A DNA stretch of 64,000 bases from Caldilineaceae bacterium (GTDB lineage Bacteria; Chloroflexota; Anaerolineae; Caldilineales; Caldilineaceae). The notes under the pieces were generated by a model. The model worked only from the letters and a program-made list of their open reading frames with translations. It was not told the origin of the DNA and ran no database searches. Within the stretch, counting starts at the first letter, position 1, and each line of letters starts with the position of its first letter. Below are positions 1-9,712 of this stretch, in pieces. The stretch is taken from the NCBI GenBank assembly GCA_022824025.1, contig JAJEBF010000011.1:58663-122662 (forward strand), in the 5' to 3' direction. A program made the translations under genes and the position numbers.

Positions 1-465
1 GGCCGGGCGCCAACCCGATCGATAGCGGACGTGAGGACACGGGGGCCGGGCGTCACCGGAACATTTGAGACGACTCCTTCTGTGTTTTCCCAACTGGCGG
101 AACCTTCGAAATGGGACGAACCGTCAGGGGGGACGCGACGGCCTTGCCTGTCGATGGGACACGGGCCCGCCTAGATTTGCAAGTCCGGACTCCTCCCCAC
201 AACTGCCTGGCTGGGGAATCGACTTCTGCAGCCAGGTTCCCGGCCGTAAAGGCCCGTTCTTCTTGCGCAGATATTGCAGTCCTTGTCCGATCAGCCAGGC
301 AAGCTCCCCCGGCCCCAACCCACTGCCCCAACCAATTGCTCGAATCGCACGCTCAAGCGAATTGATGGCGTCCCGCGTCCGCCGAACGCCATGTTCTGCG
401 CCCCACACTTACACGGCCAACCCCTGAAGTTCAGTAGGAATAACCTATACGCCGTACCCCCCGGT
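1..465. other. Stretch with no convincing gene
   Basis: Several short overlapping open frames exist on both strands, but none shows a recognisable domain, a good ribosome binding site or a coherent amino-acid composition. The stretch lies downstream of the exonuclease gene on the minus strand and is probably intergenic. Confidence 0.5.
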
Positions 466-1866
466 TCACCCGTCCGCGCCCAGCTTCCGTTGTAGGCGGG
501 TTAGCCGGTGACGCAGTTCAGTCTGGATCTGCGGGGAACGCGCGTGGGGCGGGGACTGCTCCTGTTCGTGCAACGCCCACCGGGTCCACATGGCCGCTTG
601 CGCCAGGTCGCCGCTGTGCCATTCGCAGAACTTCGCCAGTTCTACGTAGGGGCGGCTGTCGGGGGCGCTCCCCGCGCCGCCCACCGTCGTCAGCCACTGC
701 CGCCAGACGGCCGCTGCCTCTTCCCAGCGCCGTTGTCGTTTGAGCAGACGGCCCAAACCGTCAAACGACTCAGCCAGGTACGCGCGGCCGCTGAGCCCCT
801 CCAGCGCGGCGCGGAAAAGCGTTTCAGCGCGGTCCAGCCGCTCCAGCTCCTCCTGCAGCCGCGCCATGCTCAGGAGATCGAGCGGCTGCAGATAGCCGGC
901 GCCCGCGGCGGTCGGTTCGGCGAATACGCTGCAGATCACCTCCGTCAACGCCGCCATCGAGATGATATCCTCGCGATTGTGGTAGAAGACGCTCTGCATC
1001 ATGCGGCCGTCGCCGTCTCGCAGATAGTCAGCGTACAACTGCGGGATCAGGCTTCCGGGCACATCGGCCTCCGTCCGCGCAATCCCCAGGACTTTCTGTT
1101 CCAGATTGCTGAGAGCGCAGCTGCCCAGGCGTTTGCGCCACAATCGGCGGGCAGGGTGCAACAGATCCAGGTGGGGCGCGTCCTCCTTCAACACGGCAGG
1201 CATTGCAGCGTCTGCGGGCAGGAAACGGCCGGCGTAGCGGTATCGCCCGCGCAAGAGCGGGGCGTCAAAAGAACGACCGTTGAAGGTCACCAGGCTTTCG
1301 CAGCCCTTTAGCAGATCTGTGATCGCTGTCAGCAGAGCCGGCTCTTCGCCCGGATGGCGCATGAAAAACTGACGCGCCACAAATGTCCAGCGGTCCTCCG
1401 GCTCGGCCCCAGCCCGGCCTTGGCGTTCAAACGTGCCAATTCCGACCATAAAGGCGTAGATGCCGGCGCCTCCTCCCAGCCCGGTGCTCTCGATGTCCAG
1501 AAATGCGGCCTTGCGAAAATCAGGGCAGTCTTCCAACCGGTAGGCGGGGTATAGAGGAGCAAGGACCGACGGATCGCGTTCCGGCAGATTGCCTGGCACG
1601 GTCTGCTTTCGGAGGGCGGGCAAAGCGTGCGGCTGGCTTCCCTCGACTTCGCCAGCCGCGTAGCGCCGGGTAACAAGATAACAGAGTCCGGCGCTGTTCT
1701 CGACAATTTCACCCGCCTCCAACGCCTCGACGGAGGCAGGCTCAGCCTGCCATTCGGGCGAGGCCGCCGCTGGCCGCTCGGGCGCGTCCGTTTTCGCCGG
1801 AGCAGAAGATGCGCGCCGGCCGCGCAAGCCCTGCAGGCGGCGCAAACGTTCAGAAGTAGAGGACAT
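466..1866 (-). CDS. YprB-like RNase H-fold 3'-5' exonuclease with C-terminal helical repeats
   Basis: A 466-residue protein with a DnaQ/RNase H-like exonuclease domain in its middle. The first acidic motif is AFLDIESTGLGGG (DIE), followed by SLVTFNGRSFDAPLL (NGRSFD) and then HLDLLHPARRLW; the last acidic pair is in YHNREDIISM. This is the pattern of the YprB / RNase_H_2 family, which acts as a metal-dependent nuclease; its natural substrate here is unknown. The first 80 residues are basic and low-complexity. The region after the nuclease domain has regularly spaced helices (RLDRAETLFRAALEG, RWEEAAAVWRQWL) that look like TPR repeats, suggesting a protein-binding tail. It is divergent from recJ, 159 bp away. 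Confidence 0.8.
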   Translation of the reverse strand: MSSTSERLRRLQGLRGRRASSAPAKTDAPERPAAASPEWQAEPASVEALEAGEIVENSAGLCYLVTRRYAAGEVEGSQPHALPALRKQTVPGNLPERDPSVLAPLYPAYRLEDCPDFRKAAFLDIESTGLGGGAGIYAFMVGIGTFERQGRAGAEPEDRWTFVARQFFMRHPGEEPALLTAITDLLKGCESLVTFNGRSFDAPLLRGRYRYAGRFLPADAAMPAVLKEDAPHLDLLHPARRLWRKRLGSCALSNLEQKVLGIARTEADVPGSLIPQLYADYLRDGDGRMMQSVFYHNREDIISMAALTEVICSVFAEPTAAGAGYLQPLDLLSMARLQEELERLDRAETLFRAALEGLSGRAYLAESFDGLGRLLKRQRRWEEAAAVWRQWLTTVGGAGSAPDSRPYVELAKFCEWHSGDLAQAAMWTRWALHEQEQSPPHARSPQIQTELRHRLTRLQRKLGADG

Positions 1867-1949
1867 TGGGAATGCTTGGAAGCGTGATCAGTCCAGACTG
1901 AACCCCCATTGTAGCCCAGCCCGATAGAGGCGGGAAATCCCTCTCTTTT

Positions 1950-1979
1950 TTGCGCCTCATCTGCTCTCTCGACTATAAT
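1950..1979 (+). promoter_or_regulatory. Probable sigma70-type promoter of recJ
   Basis: A perfect -10 hexamer TATAAT sits at 1974-1979, preceded by TTGCGC at 1950-1955 with an 18-bp spacer. Transcription would begin near 1986, about 40 nt ahead of the recJ TTG start. Confidence 0.5.
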
Positions 1980-2025
1980 TGGATTCCGTACGCCGTATCG
2001 TTCCCCTCCTGGTGGAGAATCCACT

Positions 2026-3765
2026 TTGTCCGCGACCGATAAACATTGGAACTTTCATCCACCTGCGCCGGAGAGCTTCCTGGCTAACAGCCACGAACAT
2101 CCGGCGTTGTTGCAGGTGCTGTACAATCGCGGTCTGCGTGACGGGGCGGCCGTAACGTCCTTCCTGCAAGGTGAGGATGCCGTCCAGGAAAATCCATTTC
2201 GCCTGACCGACATGTCGGCCGCCGTCTCGCGGGTAGCGCGGGCCATTGAAACGCGTGAGGTCATCTGTGTATACGGAGATTTCGACGCCGACGGCGTCAC
2301 GGCCACCGCTCTGTTGACGACGGCTTTGCAGCGCGCCGGCGCCCTCGTCGGCGCATACATCCCAAACAGGGTAGATGAAGGCTATGGCCTGAATGTGGAG
2401 GCGCTCCGCTCTATCGCCGCCAAGGGGGCCGACCTGCTCGTGACAGTCGACTGCGGCATTCGCAGCGTCCTCGAAGTCGCGGAAGCCGCGGAGTTGGGCA
2501 TGGATGTCGTGCTCACCGACCATCACACAATCGGCGCAGAGCTGCCTCCGGCCCTGGCAGTGATCAATCCGCGCCGAGATGCCCGCGCAGACACATTTCA
2601 ACCGCTGGCTGGGGTTGGCGTTGCCTACCGGCTGGCGCAGGGCGTTCTGCGCGTCGTCTCGCAACAGCCATGGAGCCGGCTTTCTACGGAAGAAGCCGCG
2701 CGGGAGGAACAGGCCCTTCTCGATTTGGTGGCTGTCGGCACCGTCGCCGACCTGGTGCCTCTGCTGGGCGAAAACCGTTCCCTGGTGCGGCGGGGGTTGG
2801 CGGAAATGCGTCGGGGCAACCGGGTCGGGTTGTTTGCGCTGACAGAGATGGCTTCTGTGCCTCTGGACGGGATCGACAGTACAGCGATCAGCTTTCGCAT
2901 CGCGCCGCGTATCAACGCCGCCGGTCGACTCGCCAGCGCCAAAATGGCCTATGATCTCCTGCGCAGTGACGATTACGAGACGGCCTATGATATGGCGATG
3001 GACCTGGACCGTCTCAACCAGCGGCGCCAGGCGCTCACAACCGAAGCCCACGCGGTAGCCGAGACTGAGTTGGCCGGCCTTGATCCATCCAGCGCCCCGA
3101 TTCTGATCGTCGCCAGCGACAGGTTTCAACCCGGCATCGTTGGGCTTGCCGCAGGAAGATTGAGCGATCAGTTCTACCGCCCGGCAGTCGTAATCGAACA
3201 GGGCAGCGAGTTCTGCCGCGGCAGTGCCCGCAGCATCGCCGAATTTGATATGATAGCGGCCTTGGACCAGGTCAGCTCTTTGCTGGTGCGTCATGGAGGG
3301 CACAGCCGGGCGGCCGGCTTTACCGTGCGCGCCGAGCGGTTGCCCGCGCTGCAAGACGCGCTGACAGAGGCAGCCGGGCGGGAACTCGGTCCTCTGGAAA
3401 ATCTGCGGCCAACCCTGAATATCGATGCCGAACTGGCAATCGAACAGATCGACTGGGCATTGCAAAGTCAACTTTCCCGCATGGAGCCGGTCGGCCAGCA
3501 GAACGAGCCCGCGCTCTTCCTGTGCCGCCAGTGCCGTGTGCATAGCATCCGCACCGTGGGCGGGGGCAAGCATCTGAAAATCGTGATCACCGGCCGCGAT
3601 CATTCACCCGTGCTGGACGGAATCGGTTTTGGCTTGGGTGGGCGCGCTGCAAACCTGCAAGTAGGCAGCCTCATCGACATTGTTTTCCATCCTGAAGTCA
3701 ACGAATGGCAGGGCCGCCGCTCTCTGCAGCTCAACATCCAGGATCTGCGGACCTGCGTTGACTGA
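2026..3765 (+). CDS. recJ: Single-stranded-DNA-specific exonuclease RecJ
   Basis: RecJ degrades single-stranded DNA 5' to 3' in recombination and mismatch or base-excision repair. This 579-residue protein has the full family layout: DHH phosphoesterase motif I GDFDADG at residues 84-90, VDCGI, the DHH triad at about 165-167 (LTDHHT), NPRRD, the DHHA1 motif GGHSRAAGF, and a C-terminal OB-like region. The start is TTG at 2026, supported by GGTGGAG just upstream; length is normal for the family. It is followed after 89 bp by a HAD phosphatase gene on the same strand. Confidence 0.96.
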   Translation: MSATDKHWNFHPPAPESFLANSHEHPALLQVLYNRGLRDGAAVTSFLQGEDAVQENPFRLTDMSAAVSRVARAIETREVICVYGDFDADGVTATALLTTALQRAGALVGAYIPNRVDEGYGLNVEALRSIAAKGADLLVTVDCGIRSVLEVAEAAELGMDVVLTDHHTIGAELPPALAVINPRRDARADTFQPLAGVGVAYRLAQGVLRVVSQQPWSRLSTEEAAREEQALLDLVAVGTVADLVPLLGENRSLVRRGLAEMRRGNRVGLFALTEMASVPLDGIDSTAISFRIAPRINAAGRLASAKMAYDLLRSDDYETAYDMAMDLDRLNQRRQALTTEAHAVAETELAGLDPSSAPILIVASDRFQPGIVGLAAGRLSDQFYRPAVVIEQGSEFCRGSARSIAEFDMIAALDQVSSLLVRHGGHSRAAGFTVRAERLPALQDALTEAAGRELGPLENLRPTLNIDAELAIEQIDWALQSQLSRMEPVGQQNEPALFLCRQCRVHSIRTVGGGKHLKIVITGRDHSPVLDGIGFGLGGRAANLQVGSLIDIVFHPEVNEWQGRRSLQLNIQDLRTCVD

Positions 3766-3854
3766 CCTCGCGTTGCGCGGCGCCGTCTGCTGCCGCAAAC
3801 CACCCGCCGGACCTGCTCTCCGACGGACCATTGAAAAGATCGTAGAGTTCACTC

Positions 3855-4667
3855 ATGGCACAAAGAGCTAACCTGAGAGAGGTACGCGCCGTTCTGCTGG
3901 ATATGGACGGCGTTGTCTATGTCGGCGAGGAACCCCTTCCCGGCGTCCAGGAACTACTGGATTATCTGGAAGCGACAGAGCGGAACTGGCTGTTCGTAAC
4001 CAACAATTCCTCGCGCACCCCGAACCAGTTTGTGGAAAAGGTCGGCCGCATGGGCATCGGCGCGGATGAGGCGCATATTCTCAGCAGCGCGCTCGCCACC
4101 GCAAGCTGGCTGGCGGAACAGTATCCAGACGGCGTTCGCGCCTTTATGATTGGCCAGGATGGCCTGCGCTCGGCCCTGGAGCAGGAAGGCATCACCATCG
4201 TCGAGGACGCGCCGGCGGCTGATGTGATCGTTTCCGGCATCGACTTCAGTGTGCGTTACGAGCGTCTGGCGGATGCCACCCTCGCGATACGCGCCGGCGC
4301 CCGTTTTGTCGGCACCAACAGCGATACATCTTTCCCCAGCGAACGCGGCCAAATTCCCGGAACCGGCGCGCTGCTGGCCTTGCTGGAGGCGGCCACCGGC
4401 GTCACACCGACGGTGATCGGCAAACCCAACGCCGGCATGTTCCAGCAAGCCATGCACAAACTGGGCACCACCGCCGCCGCTACGCTGATGGTCGGGGACC
4501 GCTACGAGACGGATATCGCCGGGGCCATTGAGTTGGGCATGCCCACGGCTGCCGTGCTGACAGGGATCACCACCGAGGAGGAGTTCCACACGGTGGCGCC
4601 CAAGCCGGACCTGATCCTGCCCGGTCTGCCCGAACTTCTGGAGGCCTTCCAACAGGCCGACAACTGA
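3855..4667 (+). CDS. HAD-IIA family sugar/aryl phosphatase (NagD-like)
   Basis: A 270-residue HAD hydrolase. Motif I is LLDMDGVVYVG with the nucleophile DxD, motif II is VTNNSSRTP, the Lys of motif III is in GKPNAGMF, and motif IV is MVGDRYETDI. The VTNNS motif and the long C2-type cap between residues 60 and 170 place it in subfamily IIA with NagD, 4-nitrophenylphosphatase and phosphoglycolate phosphatase. The exact phosphorylated substrate cannot be told from sequence. It follows recJ on the same strand. Confidence 0.9.
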   Translation: MAQRANLREVRAVLLDMDGVVYVGEEPLPGVQELLDYLEATERNWLFVTNNSSRTPNQFVEKVGRMGIGADEAHILSSALATASWLAEQYPDGVRAFMIGQDGLRSALEQEGITIVEDAPAADVIVSGIDFSVRYERLADATLAIRAGARFVGTNSDTSFPSERGQIPGTGALLALLEAATGVTPTVIGKPNAGMFQQAMHKLGTTAAATLMVGDRYETDIAGAIELGMPTAAVLTGITTEEEFHTVAPKPDLILPGLPELLEAFQQADN

Positions 4668-4732
4668 GCGCCTCACGGCCGCCAAAGCCCAGTTTGCCCG
4701 CATAGGCCGCGTAGGAGTCAGCGGGCTATATT

Positions 4733-4762
4733 TTGACGGCAACTGAATAGCTGCGCTACAAT
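4733..4762 (+). promoter_or_regulatory. Strong promoter placing rlmN on a probable leaderless mRNA
   Basis: TTGACG at 4733-4738 and TACAAT at 4757-4762 are separated by 18 bp, each one mismatch from consensus. The expected start site, 7-8 nt past the -10 box, falls at or next to the rlmN ATG at 4770. No Shine-Dalgarno sequence precedes that ATG, so translation is probably leaderless. Confidence 0.6.
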
Positions 4763-4769
4763 TGCAACA

Positions 4770-5912
4770 ATGAAGACTATCCCGCTTTCTCCGCCCGCCG
4801 TCCCTCCAACTGCCCGCTCGCTATTGGATTGCTCTCCCCAAGAGCTTGCCGAAGTCGTTAAGGCACTGCCGCACCAGCGTGAAGACGCCGGTGGGCGGGC
4901 CGCCAGCGTGCCGGCCTATCGCATCCGTCAGATTCAGGAGTGGATCTATAAGAAATACGCCCGCTCCTTTGAAGAGATGTCCAATCTGCCGAAGGCGATG
5001 CGCGACGGCTTGGCCGCATCCGCAACGCTCACGCCGCTGACGCCGGTCGAACAGCGTGTTTCCAAGGCCGGGGACACGCAGAAGGTGTTGTTTCAGATGC
5101 CGGACGGGGAGACGATCGAAGCGGTCCTGATGCTCTATGACCAGCGGAGAACACTCTGTATCAGCAGCCAGGCCGGATGCGCCATGGGCTGCTCCTTCTG
5201 CGCGACGGCCCAGGGCGGCCTGCGGCGCAATCTGACCGCCGGCGAAATTGTCGCCCAGGTCCTGTTCTTCGCCCGCTATCTGCGTAATGCCGGCGAAAGG
5301 CCAAAAATGCGGGTGAAAAGGCCGACCACCGTGACAAACATTGTGCTGATGGGAATGGGCGAACCAATGCACAACTATAAGAATGTGTGGACGGCAATCC
5401 GCCGCCTGACGGCCGCCGACGGGTTCGGGCTCGGCGCACGACATATTACGCTCAGTACCGTGGGCCTGGTTCCCATGATCGATCGCATGGCCGATGAGGG
5501 ACTCCAGGTGAATCTGGCCGTCAGCCTCCACGCGCCGAACAACGCCCTGCGCAGCAAGCTGGTTCCACCGAGTCGCCGCTATCCGGTAGACGACCTTCTG
5601 GCGTCAGTTCGCCGCTATATTGCCAAGACCAATCGCCGCGTCACCTTTGAATACGCATTGATGCGGGGCGTAAACGACAACCCCTCCCTGGCCGAAGATC
5701 TGGCGGACAAGCTGCACGGGATCCTGTGCCATGTCAATCTAATCCCTCTCAATCCGATTCCCGACAGCTCCTTTCAGCCAACCAGCGACAGAGACACGCA
5801 ACGGTTCGCGGAGAGACTGAGCGCCCGCGGCATATCGACCACTGTGCGCATCCGCCGCGGAATCGAAATCGATGCCGGATGCGGGCAGTTACGCAATGCG
5901 GCGGAGTCATAA
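4770..5912 (+). CDS. rlmN: 23S rRNA (adenine-2503-C2) / tRNA methyltransferase RlmN
   Basis: Radical SAM methyltransferase that methylates C2 of A2503 in 23S rRNA and A37 of some tRNAs. The 380-residue protein carries the N-terminal RlmN domain ([21 protein letters not shown] region), the radical SAM cysteine triad in [16 protein letters not shown], the [10 protein letters not shown] motif, and a conserved acceptor cysteine near the C terminus (DAGCGQL). All expected motifs are present at normal length. It converges on rpmB across a symmetrical hairpin. Confidence 0.96.
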   Translation: MKTIPLSPPAVPPTARSLLDCSPQELAEVVKALPHQREDAGGRAASVPAYRIRQIQEWIYKKYARSFEEMSNLPKAMRDGLAASATLTPLTPVEQRVSKAGDTQKVLFQMPDGETIEAVLMLYDQRRTLCISSQAGCAMGCSFCATAQGGLRRNLTAGEIVAQVLFFARYLRNAGERPKMRVKRPTTVTNIVLMGMGEPMHNYKNVWTAIRRLTAADGFGLGARHITLSTVGLVPMIDRMADEGLQVNLAVSLHAPNNALRSKLVPPSRRYPVDDLLASVRRYIAKTNRRVTFEYALMRGVNDNPSLAEDLADKLHGILCHVNLIPLNPIPDSSFQPTSDRDTQRFAERLSARGISTTVRIRRGIEIDAGCGQLRNAAES

Positions 5913-5956
5913 AGCCTGCGTTTTCCGCCGCGGCGCCTCTTCTGGCCCGCAACTAA

Positions 5957-5986
5957 GAAGCGCTGAGCAGAATGGCTCAACGCTTC
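5957..5986. terminator. Symmetrical hairpin between convergent rlmN and rpmB
   Basis: GAAGCG at 5957-5962 pairs with CGCTTC at 5981-5986, and TGAGC at 5964-5968 pairs with GCTCA at 5975-5979, leaving a 6-nt loop. Its placement between two convergent stop codons suggests a shared bidirectional terminator. No clear U-tract follows, so this is moderate evidence. Confidence 0.55.
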
Positions 5987-6020
5987 CATAGGTCTGATTC
6001 AGTTGTAGCGGAAGGGAGTC

Positions 6021-6200
6021 TCAGGCCTTCGCAAGGGTGCGGATGCAAGAGGTGCAAAGGCGACGCGAAACCAGTCTGTCGTCTTCCAGGACTTTGACCT
6101 TCTGGATGTTGATCTTCCACTTATGCCGTGTGGCCTTTTTGGACCAGGGACGGTTGTTTCCAAACTGAGGACTCTTTCCGCACATTTGGCATTTTGCCAT
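6021..6200 (-). CDS. rpmB: 50S ribosomal protein L28
   Basis: A 59-residue basic protein starting [15 protein letters not shown] and ending with the [11 protein letters not shown] segment. It keeps the four cysteines of zinc-binding L28 (CQMC and CTSC). The open frame extends eight codons further upstream, but the ATG at 6200 is chosen because GGAGGG lies 8 nt before it and MAK-C is the conserved L28 start. It is a structural component of the large ribosomal subunit and is divergent from the DegV gene. Confidence 0.95.
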   Translation of the reverse strand: MAKCQMCGKSPQFGNNRPWSKKATRHKWKINIQKVKVLEDDRLVSRRLCTSCIRTLAKA

Positions 6201-6290
6201 GATCTGTACCCTCCGGTTCCTCATTGGCTCAGGGTCGGTGAAAGATCACTGACACGCGACCAATGTTCTCGTAAAGCTGAATTATCCGAC

Positions 6291-6317
6291 ATTATCATAC
6301 GGCTGTTCGGTTGTCAA
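6291..6317 (-). promoter_or_regulatory. Probable rpmB promoter
   Basis: Read on the minus strand, TTGACA (6317-6312) is followed after 15 bp by GATAAT (6296-6291). The spacer is short but the hexamers match well. The -35 box overlaps the region just ahead of the divergent DegV gene. Confidence 0.4.
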
Positions 6318-6334
6318 AAGTTGGAGCATCTGCT

Positions 6335-7195
6335 GTGAGCAAGGTTCGTATCGTTACCGATAGTGACGCCAGCATTCCGGCTGACATTCTGGAAAAATAC
6401 TCCATCGAGGTGATCCCCCACGTGTTGCGCGTCGGGCGGGAACGCTTTGAGGACAAAGACGAGTTCAGCGCAGACCAACTCTTTCAACTGCTCCGCGAAA
6501 ATCAGTCCGGCGGACGCATCTTGCTGCCAGATGTGGAGGCGCCGGAGTTGAACCGGCTGATGGATGTCTATCAACGGCTGGGTCAGGATGCCGAGGAAAT
6601 CGTCGCTATCCATATGAGCAGCGCGCTCAGCCCAATGTGGAGCCAGTCGCGCAAGGCGGCCGATATGATGATGGGGCGCTATCGCATTCGCGTCATGGAT
6701 AGCCAGACCACCGCGATGGGCTTGGGAATGCTGGCCGAATTGGCCGCCAAGGCCGCCGACAGCGGGGCCAATCTGTCCGAAGTCGCCCGGGTCGTGAACG
6801 GCGCAATTCCGCACATCTACGTAACCTTCTTCGCCGAAACTCTCTACTACCTCGAACGCAGCGCCCGCCTCGGCGCAGCGCAAAGCGTCCTCGGCACAAT
6901 GCTCGGCATCAAGGCGATGGTCACGATGGAAGACGGCCATCTGATCCCCCTGGAAAAAGTGCAGACCCGAGAAGACGTCGCCGAAAAACTGTACGACTAT
7001 ACCGCCGAATTCGCGCAGAATGAACGCATTGGGCTGGTGCAGCACCGGTATGAACAAACACAGAAGCTGCTCCTGGAGCGGTTGGAGGAAGACCTGCCAG
7101 ACATTTCGGCACGAGCATGGCGCTATCCACCCAGCCTGGCGGCCCATCTCGGACCAAATGTGATGGGCGTCATCGTCTACGAGGGCCTCTACTGA
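6335..7195 (+). CDS. DegV family fatty-acid-binding protein
   Basis: A 286-residue DegV protein. DegV (FakB-type) proteins bind a fatty acid and, with FakA kinase where present, supply acyl-phosphate for lipid synthesis. The N-terminal VRIVTDSDASIP motif, the second-domain motif VMDSQTTAMGLGM and the C-terminal ending GPNVMGVIVYEGLY are family hallmarks. An open frame begins at TTG 6311, but GTG at 6335 is preferred because GGAG stands 8 nt upstream. recG begins 2 bp after the stop, so the two are probably co-transcribed. No FakA kinase gene is in view. Confidence 0.88.
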   Translation: MSKVRIVTDSDASIPADILEKYSIEVIPHVLRVGRERFEDKDEFSADQLFQLLRENQSGGRILLPDVEAPELNRLMDVYQRLGQDAEEIVAIHMSSALSPMWSQSRKAADMMMGRYRIRVMDSQTTAMGLGMLAELAAKAADSGANLSEVARVVNGAIPHIYVTFFAETLYYLERSARLGAAQSVLGTMLGIKAMVTMEDGHLIPLEKVQTREDVAEKLYDYTAEFAQNERIGLVQHRYEQTQKLLLERLEEDLPDISARAWRYPPSLAAHLGPNVMGVIVYEGLY

Positions 7196-7197
7196 AA

Positions 7198-9675
7198 ATG
7201 GCTGAAAGAGCCCTGACGCGACTGCGCAATCTACTGAACCTGGAGGCCCAGACCAACTGGCGTGAAAGGGCCTTCGCCGGCGGGGTGGCCGCCTTCTGCG
7301 ATCGCTGGGCGGCTGACGCCAGAGCCGAGGAAGTCCAGCCCGGGCTGTTGCAGGAAATTGTCGAACGGCTGTCACACTATGCCGAAGCCGAAACCGATGA
7401 ACGGGCGCGTCTGCTGAGCTCTCTTCTCACCCTGTTGGACGAACTGCCGGCCCCCGACCCGGCTCTCGAGAACGTAGACCAGGTCGGTCGTGCAGCCGCC
7501 CGCCAAACAACTGCAGCCGCGCCGCGAGACAGGAGAAAGAGAGAGGCAAAGTCGCCGCCCCAGCGGGGGCGGCAACAAGCCCAGGCCGCAGCTGATGCCC
7601 CCAACCCCGATATTCTGGGACGACCAATAACCTTCCTGAAGGGGATCGGCGCAAAGAGAGCGGAACAGTATAGACGCCTTTCCATCGAGACCGTTGCCGA
7701 CCTCATCTGGCATCTGCCCCATCGCTACGATGACTACAGCCGCGTGCGCCCCATCGCCGATGTCGAAGAGGGGGAGAGCCTTTCGATTGTCGCCAATCTG
7801 AAGGGGTTCAGCGAGCGCAAATATGCCTATAAGAAAGAGATTCTGGAAGCCATCTTCAATGACGGCAGCGGCACGGTCCGAACCACCTGGTGGAATCAAT
7901 CATGGATGAAGAAACGTCTGACGGTCGGCAAGACATACCGCCTGAGCGGCGTTGTCGGACTCTACATGGGCCACAAAACGCTGGAAAATCCAATCTTCGA
8001 AGAGATCGGTTCCAGTGTCATCAGAGAAGGACCGATATTGCCGGTTTACGGATTGACCGCCGGTCTGCGAAGCAGCGATGTCAGCAGACAGGTGAAGCTG
8101 GCCTTGAAACAGGCGCTGCCATCGCTTCAAGATCCCCTTCCGGAGTCGCTCCGCGGCAAGTACAACCTGGCCCCCCTGGCCGATGCATTGCGACAGATTC
8201 ACGCTCCCGAATCACCGGAAGAACTTAATAACGCGCGCAATCGCATTATCTTTGACGATTTCTTCTACCTTCAGCTTGGCGTACAGCGCCGCCGGCAGGA
8301 AATCCAGCATTTCAGCGCTCCGGCAATGTCGGCTGAAAGCGAACTCTTAGCAGCCTATCGGTCAGCCCTGCCCTTTGCCCTGACCGGCGCCCAACAGCGG
8401 ACGTTGGACGAACTGCAGCGGGATATGGAACGGAGCGTGCCGATGAGCCGCCTGGTGCAGGGCGACGTCGGCAGCGGCAAGACGGTGGTGGCCGCCGGGG
8501 CCATGCTGATCGCCGCATCCAACGGCTTCCAGTCCGCCCTGCTGGCGCCCACCCAGATCCTGGCGGAGCAGCACTGTCGCGGGCTGCGCAAACTGCTTGA
8601 AGACGTCCGGCTGGCCGGCGGCGAAGCGCCGCATGTCGCTCTCCTGACCGGGCGCGTGACCGGGCAGGAAAGGGAGGCCGCCCTCGCCGGCCTGGCAGAC
8701 GGCAGCATTCAAATTGTGGTCGGCACCACCGCGCTCATCCAGGAGAATGTGGAGTTCGCCAACCTCGGCTTTGTCGTGGTCGACGAGCAGCATCGTTTTG
8801 GCGTCGGCCAGCGGGCAGCCGTCCGTGACAAGGGCGGGGGGAACGCCGTTCCCCATCTTCTCGTAATGAGCGCCACGCCAATCCCGCGCAGTCTCGCTCT
8901 CACCGTTTACGGCGACCTCGACGTGAGTGTCATCGACGAAATGCCCCCGGGCCGGACGCCGATCAAAACCAAGCGGTTCCTGCCAACGGATCGGGAACGC
9001 CTCTACGGTTTTCTGCGGCGGCAGGTGCGCGATGGCCGCCAAGGCTATATCATCTATCCGCTCGTCGAGGAAAGTGAAACGCTGGACGTCGGCGCAGCGG
9101 TGGACGCCCATGCCCGTCTGCGCAAGGAGATCTTCCCCGATCTGCGTGTCGGGCTCCTCCACGGCCGTCTCAGAGGTTCCGAAAAGGACGAGGTGATGCG
9201 CGCCTTCGCCGCCGGCGAACTCGATGTTCTGGTCAGCACCAGTGTGGTCGAAGTCGGCGTGGACGTCCCCAACGCCACCTTAATGCTGATCGAGGATGCC
9301 GAACGGTTTGGTTTGGCGCAACTGCACCAGTTTCGCGGCCGCGTGGGCCGGGGCATGCACGAGAGCTACTGCGCGCTCATCAGCCGCGTGAAAGCCGACG
9401 CGCAGGCCGAACGGCTCAAGGCGCTGGAGGAAACAACGGACGGATTTGTTCTGGCGGAAAAGGATCTGGAATTGCGCGGACCCGGGGACTTTCTCGGTAC
9501 GCGACAGAGCGGGCTGCCGGAACTGAAGTTGGCCAACCTCAGCGACGTGAATACATTGCACCTGGCCCAGGAGGCTGCCCAAGACCTCTTGCGCCAAGAC
9601 CCTGAACTCGAAAGCTGTCCTCCGGTTCGGAAGAAAGTGGAGGCGTTCTGGCAGGGGCACGGCGACCTCTCATGA
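7198..9675 (+). CDS. recG: ATP-dependent DNA helicase RecG
   Basis: RecG remodels stalled replication forks and branch-migrates Holliday junctions. In this 825-residue protein the wedge/OB domain starts near residue 139 (ITFLKGIGAKRAEQY), Walker A is GDVGSGKT at about 421, the DExH box reads DEQHRFGV at about 528, motif III is MSATPIPRSLALT, and motifs V-VI are STSVVEVGVDVPNA and QFRGRVGRG. The first ~138 residues are an extra, mostly helical and then low-complexity extension not present in E. coli RecG. The start is ATG 7198, directly after the DegV stop. Confidence 0.96.
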   Translation: MAERALTRLRNLLNLEAQTNWRERAFAGGVAAFCDRWAADARAEEVQPGLLQEIVERLSHYAEAETDERARLLSSLLTLLDELPAPDPALENVDQVGRAAARQTTAAAPRDRRKREAKSPPQRGRQQAQAAADAPNPDILGRPITFLKGIGAKRAEQYRRLSIETVADLIWHLPHRYDDYSRVRPIADVEEGESLSIVANLKGFSERKYAYKKEILEAIFNDGSGTVRTTWWNQSWMKKRLTVGKTYRLSGVVGLYMGHKTLENPIFEEIGSSVIREGPILPVYGLTAGLRSSDVSRQVKLALKQALPSLQDPLPESLRGKYNLAPLADALRQIHAPESPEELNNARNRIIFDDFFYLQLGVQRRRQEIQHFSAPAMSAESELLAAYRSALPFALTGAQQRTLDELQRDMERSVPMSRLVQGDVGSGKTVVAAGAMLIAASNGFQSALLAPTQILAEQHCRGLRKLLEDVRLAGGEAPHVALLTGRVTGQEREAALAGLADGSIQIVVGTTALIQENVEFANLGFVVVDEQHRFGVGQRAAVRDKGGGNAVPHLLVMSATPIPRSLALTVYGDLDVSVIDEMPPGRTPIKTKRFLPTDRERLYGFLRRQVRDGRQGYIIYPLVEESETLDVGAAVDAHARLRKEIFPDLRVGLLHGRLRGSEKDEVMRAFAAGELDVLVSTSVVEVGVDVPNATLMLIEDAERFGLAQLHQFRGRVGRGMHESYCALISRVKADAQAERLKALEETTDGFVLAEKDLELRGPGDFLGTRQSGLPELKLANLSDVNTLHLAQEAAQDLLRQDPELESCPPVRKKVEAFWQGHGDLS

Positions 9676-9712
9676 TCCCCGCTCCGTTGCGCCCGACAGC
9701 GCCTTCTTGAAG

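Noticed and set aside
1957..3603. A 548-codon minus-strand frame opposite recJ.
   Set aside because: It overlaps the well-supported recJ with no recognisable motif of its own.
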